Source: Kaistia adipata DSM 17808 (GTDB lineage Bacteria > Pseudomonadota > Alphaproteobacteria > Rhizobiales > Kaistiaceae). From it: DNA of 64,000 nucleotides. Positions within the stretch are counted from its first letter, which is position 1; each line of letters begins with the position of its first letter. This document shows, one piece after another, positions 43,299-51,138 of this stretch. The notes beneath the pieces were generated by a model. That model saw only the letters and a program-made list of their open reading frames with translations, searched no databases and was not told where the DNA came from. The position numbers and the translations under genes are program-made. The stretch lies in NCBI RefSeq assembly GCF_000423225.1, contig NZ_KE383991.1, positions 444,217 through 508,216 on the forward strand, in the 5' to 3' direction.

Positions 43299-44840
43299 AT
43301 GATCCAGCAACTCGGACGGATCCTGGAAAGCCCGCTCAAGCGGATCGGCATCCTGTGCCTGCTGCTGGTCGCCGCGGCCGGCGCCCTCGCGGTATTCCAG
43401 CGACACGCCCTCGTGACCGAACTCGAGCAAGAGAGCGCTGTCCTGCAGCGGCTCGTTTCACAGCGCGCGGACCAGCATGACGCGCATCTGACGGCGCTGT
43501 CGGCCATCGCGGTCGCCGCGCAGGGAGCGAGGAACGACCTCTTCCTCGATGTCGCGGCCACCATTTCGCGCTTCTATCCGCGCATCGACGAGGTGCAGCT
43601 CGTTCCATTCGATGCGCAGGACCGGACGATCGGCACCGAACCGCTCTCGCCGGAGACGACGGATCTCATCCGCTCGGCCGCGCAGGCATCCAAGGGACAG
43701 ATCACCCTCCTGCCCCACCCTGACAAGCCGCACCACTATGGAATGGTGAAGCGCAGCCCGAATTCGGACGCCGCGCGCTACGGGCTGATGCTCGGCATCG
43801 ATGCGCGGAAACTACTGGGCGAGGCAACGCCATACTGGTCCCGACCCGGCGTTTCGCTCGGCCTGTCGCTGCCGGACGGGCATTCCCTCCTGAGCGAGGG
43901 CGGAACTCCGACGGAGGCGATCCGGCTGTCCAAGACGCTCGGCAGCGCCTCCCAGCCGCTGGTCCTGAATACCGGAATTCGGATCGGCCTCGCCGACCTC
44001 CTTCCATGGCTCCCGACGATCCTGGTGCTCGCCGCCGTTGCTCTCGGCTATCTCGCCCTGATGGCCGCGCTTCGTCAGCGCATGCGGACGAGCGCCGCGA
44101 TCGAGCAGGCCCGCCTCAGTGCGCTGGAGACGCGCCTCGCCCACGCCTCGCGCGTCAATGCGCTGGGCGAAATGGCCAGCGGCCTGGCGCATGAGCTGAC
44201 GCAGCCGCTCACGGCGATCCTGGCCCAGGCCCAGGCGGGACGACGCATCCTCGGCCAGGGAGAAACGGCCGCGCTCGCGCCGGTGCTCGACGACACCGTC
44301 GCCCAGGCGCGCCGCGCCTCCGACATCCTGAAGCGCTTCCGAAACTGGTCTCGCCCGCAGCGCGCGCCGACGGTGCCGATCGACCTGCGCGACACCCTGC
44401 GCAACGTGCACGCCCTACTCGCTGCGGATGCCGCCGCCCATGGCGTTCAGCTCGCCTTCGAAACGCCTGACGCGCCGGCTCTCGTCAGCGCCGACCCCGT
44501 CGAGATGGAACAGGTCGCGTTCAACCTCCTGCGCAACGCAATCGAGGCGACGAGCGGTTCGGACGGCTCAGGGCGCGTCTCCATTTCCCTGAATCCGAAT
44601 GGAAGCCAGATCGTGCTGGAAATCGCCGACAACGGACCCGGCGTGCCGGAAGACCTGCGTCCGCGCCTGTTCACCCCCTTCACGACGACCCGCGCCGACG
44701 GCACCGGCCTCGGCCTGGCGCTGAGCCAACGTCTGGTCGAACGCGCCGGAGGAGAAATCACATTGGTCGAGCAAGGCCCCGGTGCGACGTTCCGCGTCGT
44801 GCTGCCACGCCACGACGGCCGACCGGAGTCGATGCCATGA
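43299..44840 (+). CDS. Membrane sensor histidine kinase
   Basis: 513 residues from ATG 43299; the frame is open upstream through the end of the AraC gene but that part is not protein-like. TM1 at about 15-33, a ~200-residue periplasmic sensor, TM2 at about 236-257, then a dimerisation helix with phospho-acceptor H298 in LGEMASGLAHELTQPLTAI, and an HATPase domain (NLLRNAIEA, EIADNGPGVPE, PFTTTRADGTGLGLALSQ). The kinase core is FixL/DctB-like. It overlaps the response regulator by four bases. The periplasmic sensor plus the secreted HbpS-like protein two genes on suggests extracytoplasmic sensing. Confidence 0.9.
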   Translation: MIQQLGRILESPLKRIGILCLLLVAAAGALAVFQRHALVTELEQESAVLQRLVSQRADQHDAHLTALSAIAVAAQGARNDLFLDVAATISRFYPRIDEVQLVPFDAQDRTIGTEPLSPETTDLIRSAAQASKGQITLLPHPDKPHHYGMVKRSPNSDAARYGLMLGIDARKLLGEATPYWSRPGVSLGLSLPDGHSLLSEGGTPTEAIRLSKTLGSASQPLVLNTGIRIGLADLLPWLPTILVLAAVALGYLALMAALRQRMRTSAAIEQARLSALETRLAHASRVNALGEMASGLAHELTQPLTAILAQAQAGRRILGQGETAALAPVLDDTVAQARRASDILKRFRNWSRPQRAPTVPIDLRDTLRNVHALLAADAAAHGVQLAFETPDAPALVSADPVEMEQVAFNLLRNAIEATSGSDGSGRVSISLNPNGSQIVLEIADNGPGVPEDLRPRLFTPFTTTRADGTGLGLALSQRLVERAGGEITLVEQGPGATFRVVLPRHDGRPESMP

Positions 44841-45445
44841 ACCGCCCCGTCTACCTGGTCGATGACGACGAGGCCGTGCGCCGCGCGCTTGGGCTGCTTC
44901 TGTCCACGGTCGGCATCGAGGTCGTGAGCTTCGCCGATCCGCAGGCATTCCTGGCCCAGGTTCCGAAACTGGATCCCGGCTGCCTGGTCCTCGACATCCG
45001 CATGCCGGTCATTTCCGGACTGAAGCTGCAGGAACAGCTCGCAGCTCGCGGAATCGATTGGCCGACCATCGTCATTTCGGGCCATGGCGACATCGAGGCC
45101 TGCCGCCGGGCCTTCCGCAACGGGGCGATCGACTTCCTGTCGAAGCCAGTCGACGAGCAGGACCTGATCGACGCCATCCAGAAGGGTCAGGACGCGCTGG
45201 AGCGCGCCTTGCGCCTGCGGGCCGAGAAAGCCGAAACGCAGGCCCTGCTCGCCGGCCTGACACCGCGCGAACGCGAAGTGCTCGGCCGCATCACGGAAGG
45301 CTTCACCACGCGGGAGATCGCCGAGGGCCTCGGCCTGTCGCCGCGCACCGTCGAGAGCCACCGTGCCGCCATCGGCGCCAAGCTCGGCACCACCTCGCAG
45401 GCCGAGATGACGCGGCTATGGCTCGAAGGGCGCGAGGATCCGTAG
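44837..45445 (+). CDS. FixJ/NarL-type response regulator
   Basis: 202 residues. The receiver domain has the acidic DDD at 9-11, phospho-acceptor D53 (LDIRMP), S81 in VISGHGD and K103 in LSKPVD. The LuxR-type HTH at about 138-195 includes LTPREREVLGRITEGFTTRE and SPRTVESHRAAI. It is phosphorylated by the kinase encoded just upstream (ATGA overlap) and probably controls transcription of the HbpS-like gene and other targets. Confidence 0.93.
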   Translation: MNRPVYLVDDDEAVRRALGLLLSTVGIEVVSFADPQAFLAQVPKLDPGCLVLDIRMPVISGLKLQEQLAARGIDWPTIVISGHGDIEACRRAFRNGAIDFLSKPVDEQDLIDAIQKGQDALERALRLRAEKAETQALLAGLTPREREVLGRITEGFTTREIAEGLGLSPRTVESHRAAIGAKLGTTSQAEMTRLWLEGREDP

Positions 45446-45532
45446 AACTACCGAGGCAACCGCAAGCCCTACGAATGCCGCGCTGCGCGGGATCGATCTA
45501 GTTTCCTTCCATCCGCTGGAAAGGAGATCATC

Positions 45533-46018
45533 TTGATCCGCAAGCTCGTTTTCGCAACCGCCCTGCTCGCTCCGCTTGCCGCAACGGCGCAGGAACTGCC
45601 GACCGCCCCCTACCTGCCGCTCGACATGGCAGCCAAGGCGGCCGACGCCGCGCTCAAGGCCTGCGCCGCCGAAGGCCACAATGTCAGCGTCGCCATCGTG
45701 GCCCGCGACGGCGCGACCAAGGTGCTGCTGAAGGCCGATAATTCCGGCCCGCATACCGGGGCGAGCGCCACCGGCAAGGCCTTCACGGCCGCCGCGATGG
45801 GCCGCGACACGGCCGGGCTCGCCGAGTTCATCGCCGGCAAGCCCGCCAATGACGGCCTGCGCGACATGGATACTCGCATGGTGATCCAGGGCGGCGGCCT
45901 GCCGGTCAAGTTTGGCAAGGCGGTGGTCGGCGGCATCGGCGTCGGCGGCGCCCCCTCGGGCGACATCGACGCCAGCTGCGCGGCAGCCGGCCTCAAGGCA
46001 ATCGGCGCGGCCGAGTAG
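45533..46018 (+). CDS. Secreted HbpS/GlcG-type (DUF336) protein
   Basis: 161 residues. The start is TTG 45533, supported by AAGGAG six bases upstream; no ATG fits. The signal peptide (RKLVFATALLAPLAATAQ) directs it to the periplasm. The mature domain is the compact GlcG/HbpS fold: AADAALKACAAEGHNVSVAIV, HTGASATGKAFTAAAMG and GGIGVGGAPSGDIDASCAAAGL. In Streptomyces, HbpS binds haem and modulates the sensor kinase SenS; GlcG relatives sit in glycolate operons. It follows a two-component pair here, so an accessory sensing role is a reasonable inference. A clear terminator follows. Confidence 0.88.
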   Translation: MIRKLVFATALLAPLAATAQELPTAPYLPLDMAAKAADAALKACAAEGHNVSVAIVARDGATKVLLKADNSGPHTGASATGKAFTAAAMGRDTAGLAEFIAGKPANDGLRDMDTRMVIQGGGLPVKFGKAVVGGIGVGGAPSGDIDASCAAAGLKAIGAAE

Positions 46019-46330
46019 GCCCGCCAAGACTGTGATGCGGCCCGCCCGCGGGCCGCATTTCCATCGACGCGATGCCGCGCCGGGACGACTTCCGACAATC
46101 GGCGCGGCCGATCGAGACAAGTTCGCCCGCATCGAACCGGGCGCATCGCGCCCAAAATCCCTTTGTTCGAAAAACAAATCTCCAATCAATCAACGGTATC
46201 GCCAAATCAAAATATCGTCGATATGAATATTTCATTTCGACCACACCTAGTTCAAATATCTAACTATTGACAATTTTATTCAATTTCCCACCCATGACAC
46301 ACCTCCTGAGCACAGATCAGAGGTGAAATT
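46019..46330. other. Intergenic region with an AT-rich leader ahead of the papain-fold gene
   Basis: The left third holds the hairpin terminator of the HbpS-like gene. From about 46160 the composition turns markedly AT-rich against a very GC-rich background (runs such as AAAAACAAATC, AATCAAAATATCG, TATGAATATTTC). A TTGACA box at 46267-46272 lies 59 bases before the ATG, but no good -10 follows at 16-18 bases. The AT stretch could be an UP-element, a silencer-binding (MucR/H-NS-like) region or recently acquired DNA. No gene is seen. Confidence 0.5.
46035..46058 (+). terminator. Terminator after the HbpS-like gene
   Basis: Perfect 9-bp inverted repeat ATGCGGCCC / GGGCCGCAT with a 6-base loop, ending in ATTTCC, 16 bases past the stop. 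It closes the kinase - regulator - HbpS unit. Confidence 0.6.
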
Positions 46331-47284
46331 ATGAATCATTTTCCATATTTCGGCTCCAGCCCCTATTGCTACTCTAATTCATTCGCCATGATGCTTGGCG
46401 ACGCCGCGCCTGCCACGGCGGTGATCGAGTTTGCAACCGGCAGTCCCTTCGGGATGCAGCTCGTCGGCGGCACCCTACCCTTCTTCGATCCCTATGGCTG
46501 GACACCCGAAACCGGGTTCGACACCGCTCTCGAAACCATGGGCTGGGCCTCGACCGTAACGAAGGGCGGGAACGCGCCCGAAGCGCTGGGGCGGCTCCGG
46601 ACCGCTCTCGCAAGTGGCCCGGTCTGGATCGGTCCCGTCGAGATGGGCTGGCTCCGGCATCAACCGGGCAAGGACGGCCCGATCGCCGCGGATCACTACG
46701 TCGTCGTGCTCGCCGTCGAGGGCGGCTGGGTCTGGATGCACGACCCGGAAGGCCATCCTTTCGCCTGCCTGCCGCTCGAAGACTTCATGGAAGCCTGGCG
46801 AGCGGAGACGCTCGACTATGGCGAGCCCTACACCATGCGGACCGGCTTCCGACGCCTGCGCTCGGTTGCCGAGGAGGACATGATCCGAGCCTCGCTCGAT
46901 GCGTCCATGCGCCTGTTGTCGATGGAATGCGAACACCATCTGCCGGAAGGCACCCTCGGCAACGAGGCGGCCGCCAACACCCTCGCGGACAGGATCGAGA
47001 AGGGCTGTGACGATGGCCTTCGCGGCCACCTGATCCAGTTCGCCGTCCGCGTCGGCGCCAGGCGGCTCGCCGACGCGGCGACATGCCTCGCGCGGATCGG
47101 CGCCGTCCGCGCCGCGCGGATCGCTTCCGATCAGGCTCAGCTGGTGGGCGCGCTGCAGTATCTTCTGACGACGGGCCGGGATGCCGAAGCCGCCGCCCGA
47201 CTGAGAAGACTGGCACCGAGCTACGGCCAGCTCCACGCCGCGTTGCGGGAAGAGCAACCGGCTTTGCGAACCGTGTCGACATGA
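46331..47284 (+). CDS. Papain-fold (BtrH_N / C39-like) protein of unknown role
   Basis: 317 residues. GAGGT six bases before the ATG fixes the start. The N-terminal half looks like a papain-fold domain: C13 in SPYCYSNSFAMMLGD, H122 in AADHYVVVLAVEGG and D138 in WMHDPEG form a plausible Cys-His-Asp triad, as in BtrH_N acyltransferases and C39-like peptidases. The C-terminal half (about 170-317) is helical, without motifs I recognise. No signal peptide or membrane segment is seen, so it should be cytoplasmic. It is monocistronic, behind an AT-rich leader. It could be a transacylase, amidase or peptidase; I cannot assign substrate or pathway. Confidence 0.75.
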   Translation: MNHFPYFGSSPYCYSNSFAMMLGDAAPATAVIEFATGSPFGMQLVGGTLPFFDPYGWTPETGFDTALETMGWASTVTKGGNAPEALGRLRTALASGPVWIGPVEMGWLRHQPGKDGPIAADHYVVVLAVEGGWVWMHDPEGHPFACLPLEDFMEAWRAETLDYGEPYTMRTGFRRLRSVAEEDMIRASLDASMRLLSMECEHHLPEGTLGNEAAANTLADRIEKGCDDGLRGHLIQFAVRVGARRLADAATCLARIGAVRAARIASDQAQLVGALQYLLTTGRDAEAAARLRRLAPSYGQLHAALREEQPALRTVST

Positions 47285-47368
47285 CCATTGACGGCCCGCC
47301 GGCCGAAGGCGCGATGAGCCCATGGTGATCAGGCAGGGCGATCCTGCGCCGTCCTGCCATTCGTTCGG

Positions 47369-47393
47369 CCGCGAACCGGGAGCCGGTTCGCGG
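47369..47393. terminator. Bidirectional terminator hairpin after dhaK
   Basis: Perfect 11-bp inverted repeat CCGCGAACCGG / CCGGTTCGCGG with a 3-base loop, 5 bases past the dhaK stop (minus) and 84 bases past the facing papain-fold gene. No T-run on either side, but the stem is very strong. Confidence 0.6.
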
Positions 47394-47398
47394 TTGAG

Positions 47399-48382
47399 CT
47401 ACCAGGTCAGGGCCGAGGTGCGCACCGGCGCATCCCAGAGCGCCGCCAGCTCGTCGTCCAGGACCGTCACGGTCAGCGAGCAGCCTGCCATTTCGAGAGA
47501 GGTGACATAGCTGCCGACCAGGCTGCGCGCAGCCTCAAGCCCCTCGGCCTGCAGGCGACGGCGCGCCGCGTTGTACACGAGATACAACTCGACCGACGGC
47601 GTGCCGCCGAAGCCGTTGACGAACAGCAGGCAGCGCGCACCCGCGGCAGGTCGGAGATCCGCCAGGATCGCATCCATCAGCTCGTTGACGATGGCATCGG
47701 CCGGCGCCATCGGCCCCCGCCGACGGCCGGGCTCGCCATGAATGCCCACGCCGATCTCGATCTCGTTTTCGGCCAGCTGGAACGTGGGCGTACCCGCGGC
47801 CGGCACCGTGCAGGAGCTCAGCGCCACACCCATCGAGCGCGTGGCCGCATTGACCCGCTCGCCCAACGCGACGAGCGTGTCCAGATCTGCACCGCGCTCG
47901 GCGGCGGCGCCGAGGATCTTCTCGACCACCAGCGTTCCCGCCACGCCGCGCCGGCCGATGGTATAGGCAGAATTGTCGACCGCGACGTCGTCGTCGACGA
48001 GAACCCGCGCGACGGGCCCGGAGGCCATCTCCGCCGCCATCTCGAAGTTCATCACGTCGCCTTCGTAGTTCTTGACGATCAGCAGGGTGCCGACATCGCT
48101 GCCGACCGCCTCGATCGCGGCCAGGATGCGATCCGGCGTCGGCGAGGTGAAGATTGCGCCCGGCACCGCGGCATCGAGCATGCCCTGCCCCACGAAGCCC
48201 GCATGCAGCGGCTCGTGACCGGAACCGCCGCCGGAGACCAGCGCGACCTTTCCGGGCGTGACGTTCCGACGTCGCACATAGCGGCGTTCGGCATCCATCT
48301 CGATCAGGTCGGCATGCGCCGCGGCGAAGCCGTCCAGGCTCTCATCCAGCACGTTCGCGACGTCGTTGATCAGCTTCTTCAT
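47399..48382 (-). CDS. dhaK: PTS-dependent dihydroxyacetone kinase, subunit DhaK
   Basis: 327 residues from ATG 48382, with GAGGGGG upstream. Substrate residues are present: GGGSGHEP with H56, NYEGDVMNFEMA with D109 and GVGIHGEPG with H215, the His that binds dihydroxyacetone covalently as a hemiaminal. It presents the triose (or a related short ketose) to DhaL-ATP... in the PTS type, DhaL carries a permanently bound nucleotide recharged by DhaM. It is the last gene of the operon, 20 bases after the small HTH-like gene, and unlike enteric operons is separated from dhaL by four genes. Confidence 0.92.
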   Translation of the reverse strand: MKKLINDVANVLDESLDGFAAAHADLIEMDAERRYVRRRNVTPGKVALVSGGGSGHEPLHAGFVGQGMLDAAVPGAIFTSPTPDRILAAIEAVGSDVGTLLIVKNYEGDVMNFEMAAEMASGPVARVLVDDDVAVDNSAYTIGRRGVAGTLVVEKILGAAAERGADLDTLVALGERVNAATRSMGVALSSCTVPAAGTPTFQLAENEIEIGVGIHGEPGRRRGPMAPADAIVNELMDAILADLRPAAGARCLLFVNGFGGTPSVELYLVYNAARRRLQAEGLEAARSLVGSYVTSLEMAGCSLTVTVLDDELAALWDAPVRTSALTW

Positions 48383-48402
48383 GGACTTCCCCCTCGGTAC
48401 GG

Positions 48403-48810
48403 TCACTTTTCCTGCAGGATGCGGACGATGCTGCGGACCATGTCGTGAACGGCCTCGTCCAGCAACCGGTTGGCCCGCGCGCTGCCCAGATCCGGCAGCG
48501 TGAGCTGGATCGTGCGCTGCCCGGCCCTGGCGTCCGCCGGCTGCCGTTGATCGGGATGCGCGGCATCATAGGCGGCCAGGAACTCGGCCTTCTCGGCTGG
48601 CGAGAAATGGCAGACCTGCATGATGGTTTCGATGTGATGGGTGGGGATCGCCACCCGGTAGCTGGGGCTGCTGATCTGCGACACGAAGGAACGGTTCGTG
48701 CCCAGCGCCGTCGCCAGCCTTTGCCGCGTGCCCGAGGGTCGGCTGTCCAGGACCTGACGCAGCAGTTCCTTGTAGTGCCGGATCGGCTTGGGCACGCGGG
48801 ACGCCGTCAT
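48403..48810 (-). CDS. Small HTH-like protein in the dha operon
   Basis: 135 residues from ATG 48810, which overlaps the Enzyme I stop as ATGA. The middle part (TRQRLATALGTNRSFVSQISSP) has the spacing of an XRE/lambda-repressor-type helix-turn-helix, followed by THHIETIMQVCHFSPAEKAEFL. The C-terminus (LLDEAVHDMVRSIVRILQ) is amphipathic. I do not recognise a characterised family. It may regulate the operon or a step of it; enteric dha operons use an unrelated regulator (DhaR). Its position, embedded between Enzyme I and DhaK, suggests a dedicated role. Confidence 0.75.
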   Translation of the reverse strand: MTASRVPKPIRHYKELLRQVLDSRPSGTRQRLATALGTNRSFVSQISSPSYRVAIPTHHIETIMQVCHFSPAEKAEFLAAYDAAHPDQRQPADARAGQRTIQLTLPDLGSARANRLLDEAVHDMVRSIVRILQEK

Positions 48811-50438
48811 GACGATGGCGCCCCCGGTTCGCCTGACGCGGCCAGGTCGAGCCCGGCGATCACCGCCTTGACCGCCCCCGCCAGGCCCGGCTGCACCGAC
48901 AAAGAGCGGAGCCCGGCGGCCAGCAGCGCCGGCACCATGACCGGATCGCCGCCGGCGTCGCCGCACAGGCTGACCTCGCGCCCGACCTGCCGGCCATGCG
49001 CCGTCACGCGGGCGATCAACGCCAGCACGGACGGATCCGCCGCCGAACCGAGTTGCGCCGAGGCGGCCTCCTCGCGGCTGATGGCGCAGGTGTACTGCAC
49101 CAGATCATTCGATCCGATCGAATAGAAATCGGCGTCGAACCGCTCTGGCGTGATGGCGACGGCGGGAACCTCGACCATGATGCCCAGCGCGGGACGCCCG
49201 TGCGCGACGCCGGACGCGGCCAGCGCCGCGATCTCCGCCTCGAGCAGCGCCCGCGCCGCGGCGACCTCGCCGGGCAGCGTCACCATCGGCAGCATCACCT
49301 TGAGAGGCCCGGTCGCCGCGGCGCGCGCCAGGGCGCGAAGCTGCACGCGGAACACGTCGGGGTGGCGCAGGGACAAACGGATGCCGCGCATGCCAAGGAA
49401 CGGATTGGCCTCGTGCGCCGGCGTGTAGCCCGCGATCGGCTTGTCGCCGCCGGCATCCAGCGTGCGGACCGTGACCGGCCGCCCGCCTGCCCAGGCGAGG
49501 ATGCGCGAATAGGCGGCGAGCTGCCCTTCCTCATCCATCAGCCGCTCGGGGCGATCAAGGAAGAGCTCGGTCCGTACGAGGCCGATGCCGTCGAAGTGCG
49601 CCGGGTCCAGCCCGTCGAGCTCGGCCGGGTCGGCGATCGTCGCCTGCACGGCCACCCGCACGCCGTCGCGGCTGAGCGCCGGTCGCGCGGCAAAGGCGGC
49701 GGCCTCGGCTCGCCCAGCCGTCTCGGAAGCAAGGCGCGCCTTGGCCGTCGCCAGCCGGTGTTCATCCGGCTCGACCACCAGCGTTCCGGCCGCACCGTCC
49801 AGAAGCGCGTCGCCCCGAAGCGCCAGAGCCTCGTCTCCGAGACCGACCACCATCGGAAGCCCACGCCCGCGCGCCAGCATGGCGACATGGCTGGTCGGGC
49901 TGCCCTGGGCCAGGGCGATGCCCGCCCCCGCGCCCCAGCGGGCCGACAGGAACTCGGATGGCCGCAGCTCGGCGGCCAGGAGAATGGCCTGATCCGGCAC
50001 CTCGAGCACCCCGCCCGCGTCGCCCAAGAGAATGGCTAGCACCCGATCGCGGATGTCCTGAAAATCGACGGCCCTCGCGCGGAAATACTCGTCATCCGAC
50101 GCCTGATAAGCGGCGATCTCGGCGTCCATTGCGGCGGTCCAGGCCTCATCGGCCGGCTGGCCTGCTGCGATCGCCTCGAAGGCCGGGCGGGCCAACTCAT
50201 CATCCTCGAGGAAGGCGATCTGCATGCCGACGACCTCGGCCTCGTCGCCGTCGAGACGATCCAGCAACGCGGCAAGCGCCTGGCCCGCAGAGGCGATCGC
50301 GCGGCGAAGCCTCGCCTCGTCATCGCCGGCGGACGCGGGGCCTGCCGTCTGTGACGCAGCCTCGGGTTCGGGTCGCCAGAGACGGCCCGAGACCAATCCC
50401 GGCGACGAGGCGACGCCGACGAGCAGATGCTCAGCCAT
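48807..50438 (-). CDS. Phosphoenolpyruvate-protein phosphotransferase (PTS Enzyme I)
   Basis: 543 residues from ATG 50438. The N-terminal HPr-binding domain carries phospho-His H184 in AQGSPTSHVAMLARGRGLP. The C-terminal PEP-binding TIM barrel has VRTELFLDRPE, NPFLGMRGIRLSLRHP, IMVEVPA, YSIGSNDLVQYT and the active-site Cys in SLCGDAGGDP. It takes phosphate from PEP and passes it to HPr. It is a full-length separate Enzyme I within the dihydroxyacetone-kinase operon, whereas enteric DhaM carries only a fused EI-like domain. It overlaps the HPr gene by 8 bases. Confidence 0.92.
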   Translation of the reverse strand: MAEHLLVGVASSPGLVSGRLWRPEPEAASQTAGPASAGDDEARLRRAIASAGQALAALLDRLDGDEAEVVGMQIAFLEDDELARPAFEAIAAGQPADEAWTAAMDAEIAAYQASDDEYFRARAVDFQDIRDRVLAILLGDAGGVLEVPDQAILLAAELRPSEFLSARWGAGAGIALAQGSPTSHVAMLARGRGLPMVVGLGDEALALRGDALLDGAAGTLVVEPDEHRLATAKARLASETAGRAEAAAFAARPALSRDGVRVAVQATIADPAELDGLDPAHFDGIGLVRTELFLDRPERLMDEEGQLAAYSRILAWAGGRPVTVRTLDAGGDKPIAGYTPAHEANPFLGMRGIRLSLRHPDVFRVQLRALARAAATGPLKVMLPMVTLPGEVAAARALLEAEIAALAASGVAHGRPALGIMVEVPAVAITPERFDADFYSIGSNDLVQYTCAISREEAASAQLGSAADPSVLALIARVTAHGRQVGREVSLCGDAGGDPVMVPALLAAGLRSLSVQPGLAGAVKAVIAGLDLAASGEPGAPSS

Positions 50439-50745
50439 GGCTGCCGCCAACCGTCGTCGCGGCGGGCTCATCGAAATTGCGGGCGACCAGCGACATCACC
50501 TGCTCGAGCGCCTGCTCGGCCCCCTCGCCGGAAGCCCGCATCCACAGCCGCGTGCCCTGCGGCGCTCGAAATCGCATGAGCTTCACCGGGCTCTTGGCGT
50601 CCACCCAAGGGCCCGCCTCATCCGTCGCGACCTCGATCGTCGCGGCGAAGGACTTGGCCAGTTGGGTCAGCTTGACCGAAGGACGGGCGTGCATTCCTGC
50701 CTCGTTGGTGAGGATTGCCGAAGCGACGACATGTTCCTGTGACAT
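50431..50745 (-). CDS. HPr phosphocarrier protein of the dha operon
   Basis: 104 residues, slightly longer than HPr (about 85-90). Phospho-acceptor H19 sits in AGMHARPSVKLTQLAKSF, and the regulatory-site region reads DAKSPVKLMRF. It relays phosphate from the adjacent Enzyme I to the DhaM EIIA protein. It sits between dhaM (9 bases) and the Enzyme I gene (8-base overlap), so the whole phosphorelay is encoded together. Confidence 0.92.
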   Translation of the reverse strand: MSQEHVVASAILTNEAGMHARPSVKLTQLAKSFAATIEVATDEAGPWVDAKSPVKLMRFRAPQGTRLWMRASGEGAEQALEQVMSLVARNFDEPAATTVGGSHG

Positions 50746-50754
50746 CGCTACCCC

Positions 50755-51138
50755 CTATGCCGACAGTTCGTCGGCGACCGCGCGGACCGTCTCCAGCGGC
50801 GATCCGCCGGAGGCCTCGGCCGCGGCGATGACGGCGCCCTCGACGATGGGCGCATTGCAGATGACGACGCGATCCCGGCGTTCCGGGGGCAGCATCTCGA
50901 CCGCCATCTCGCTGTTGGTCTCGGCGCCGCCGAGATCGACCAGGATGGCGACGCCCGCATCGCTCCAGGCGGCGTCGATCGCCTCGAGGATGCGCGGCAC
51001 GCTGGTGCCCAAACCGCCCGCCTCGTCACCACCGGTATAGGCCAGAGGCACGCTGTCACCCACCATCTGCCGCACCATGTCGGCGGCGCCTTCGGCCACC
51101 TTGGATGAATGCGAGACGATCACGATTCCGACGTTCAT
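50755..51138 (-). CDS. dhaM: DhaM EIIA-type phosphotransfer subunit
   Basis: 127 residues from ATG 51138, which overlaps the dhaL stop (ATGA). It is the mannose-EIIA-like domain only: MNVGIVIVSHSSKVAEGA has the phospho-acceptor H10, and AILVDLGGAETNSEMA and ICNAPIVEGAV follow. It transfers phosphate to the DhaL-bound ADP. In E. coli, DhaM is EIIA-HPr-EI in one chain; here the three parts are separate consecutive genes. Confidence 0.92.
   Translation of the reverse strand: MNVGIVIVSHSSKVAEGAADMVRQMVGDSVPLAYTGGDEAGGLGTSVPRILEAIDAAWSDAGVAILVDLGGAETNSEMAVEMLPPERRDRVVICNAPIVEGAVIAAAEASGGSPLETVRAVADELSA

Noticed and set aside
46267-46295. TTGACA box as a full promoter for the papain-fold gene
   Set aside because: No acceptable -10 at 16-18 bases; kept only as a remark in the intergenic entry.
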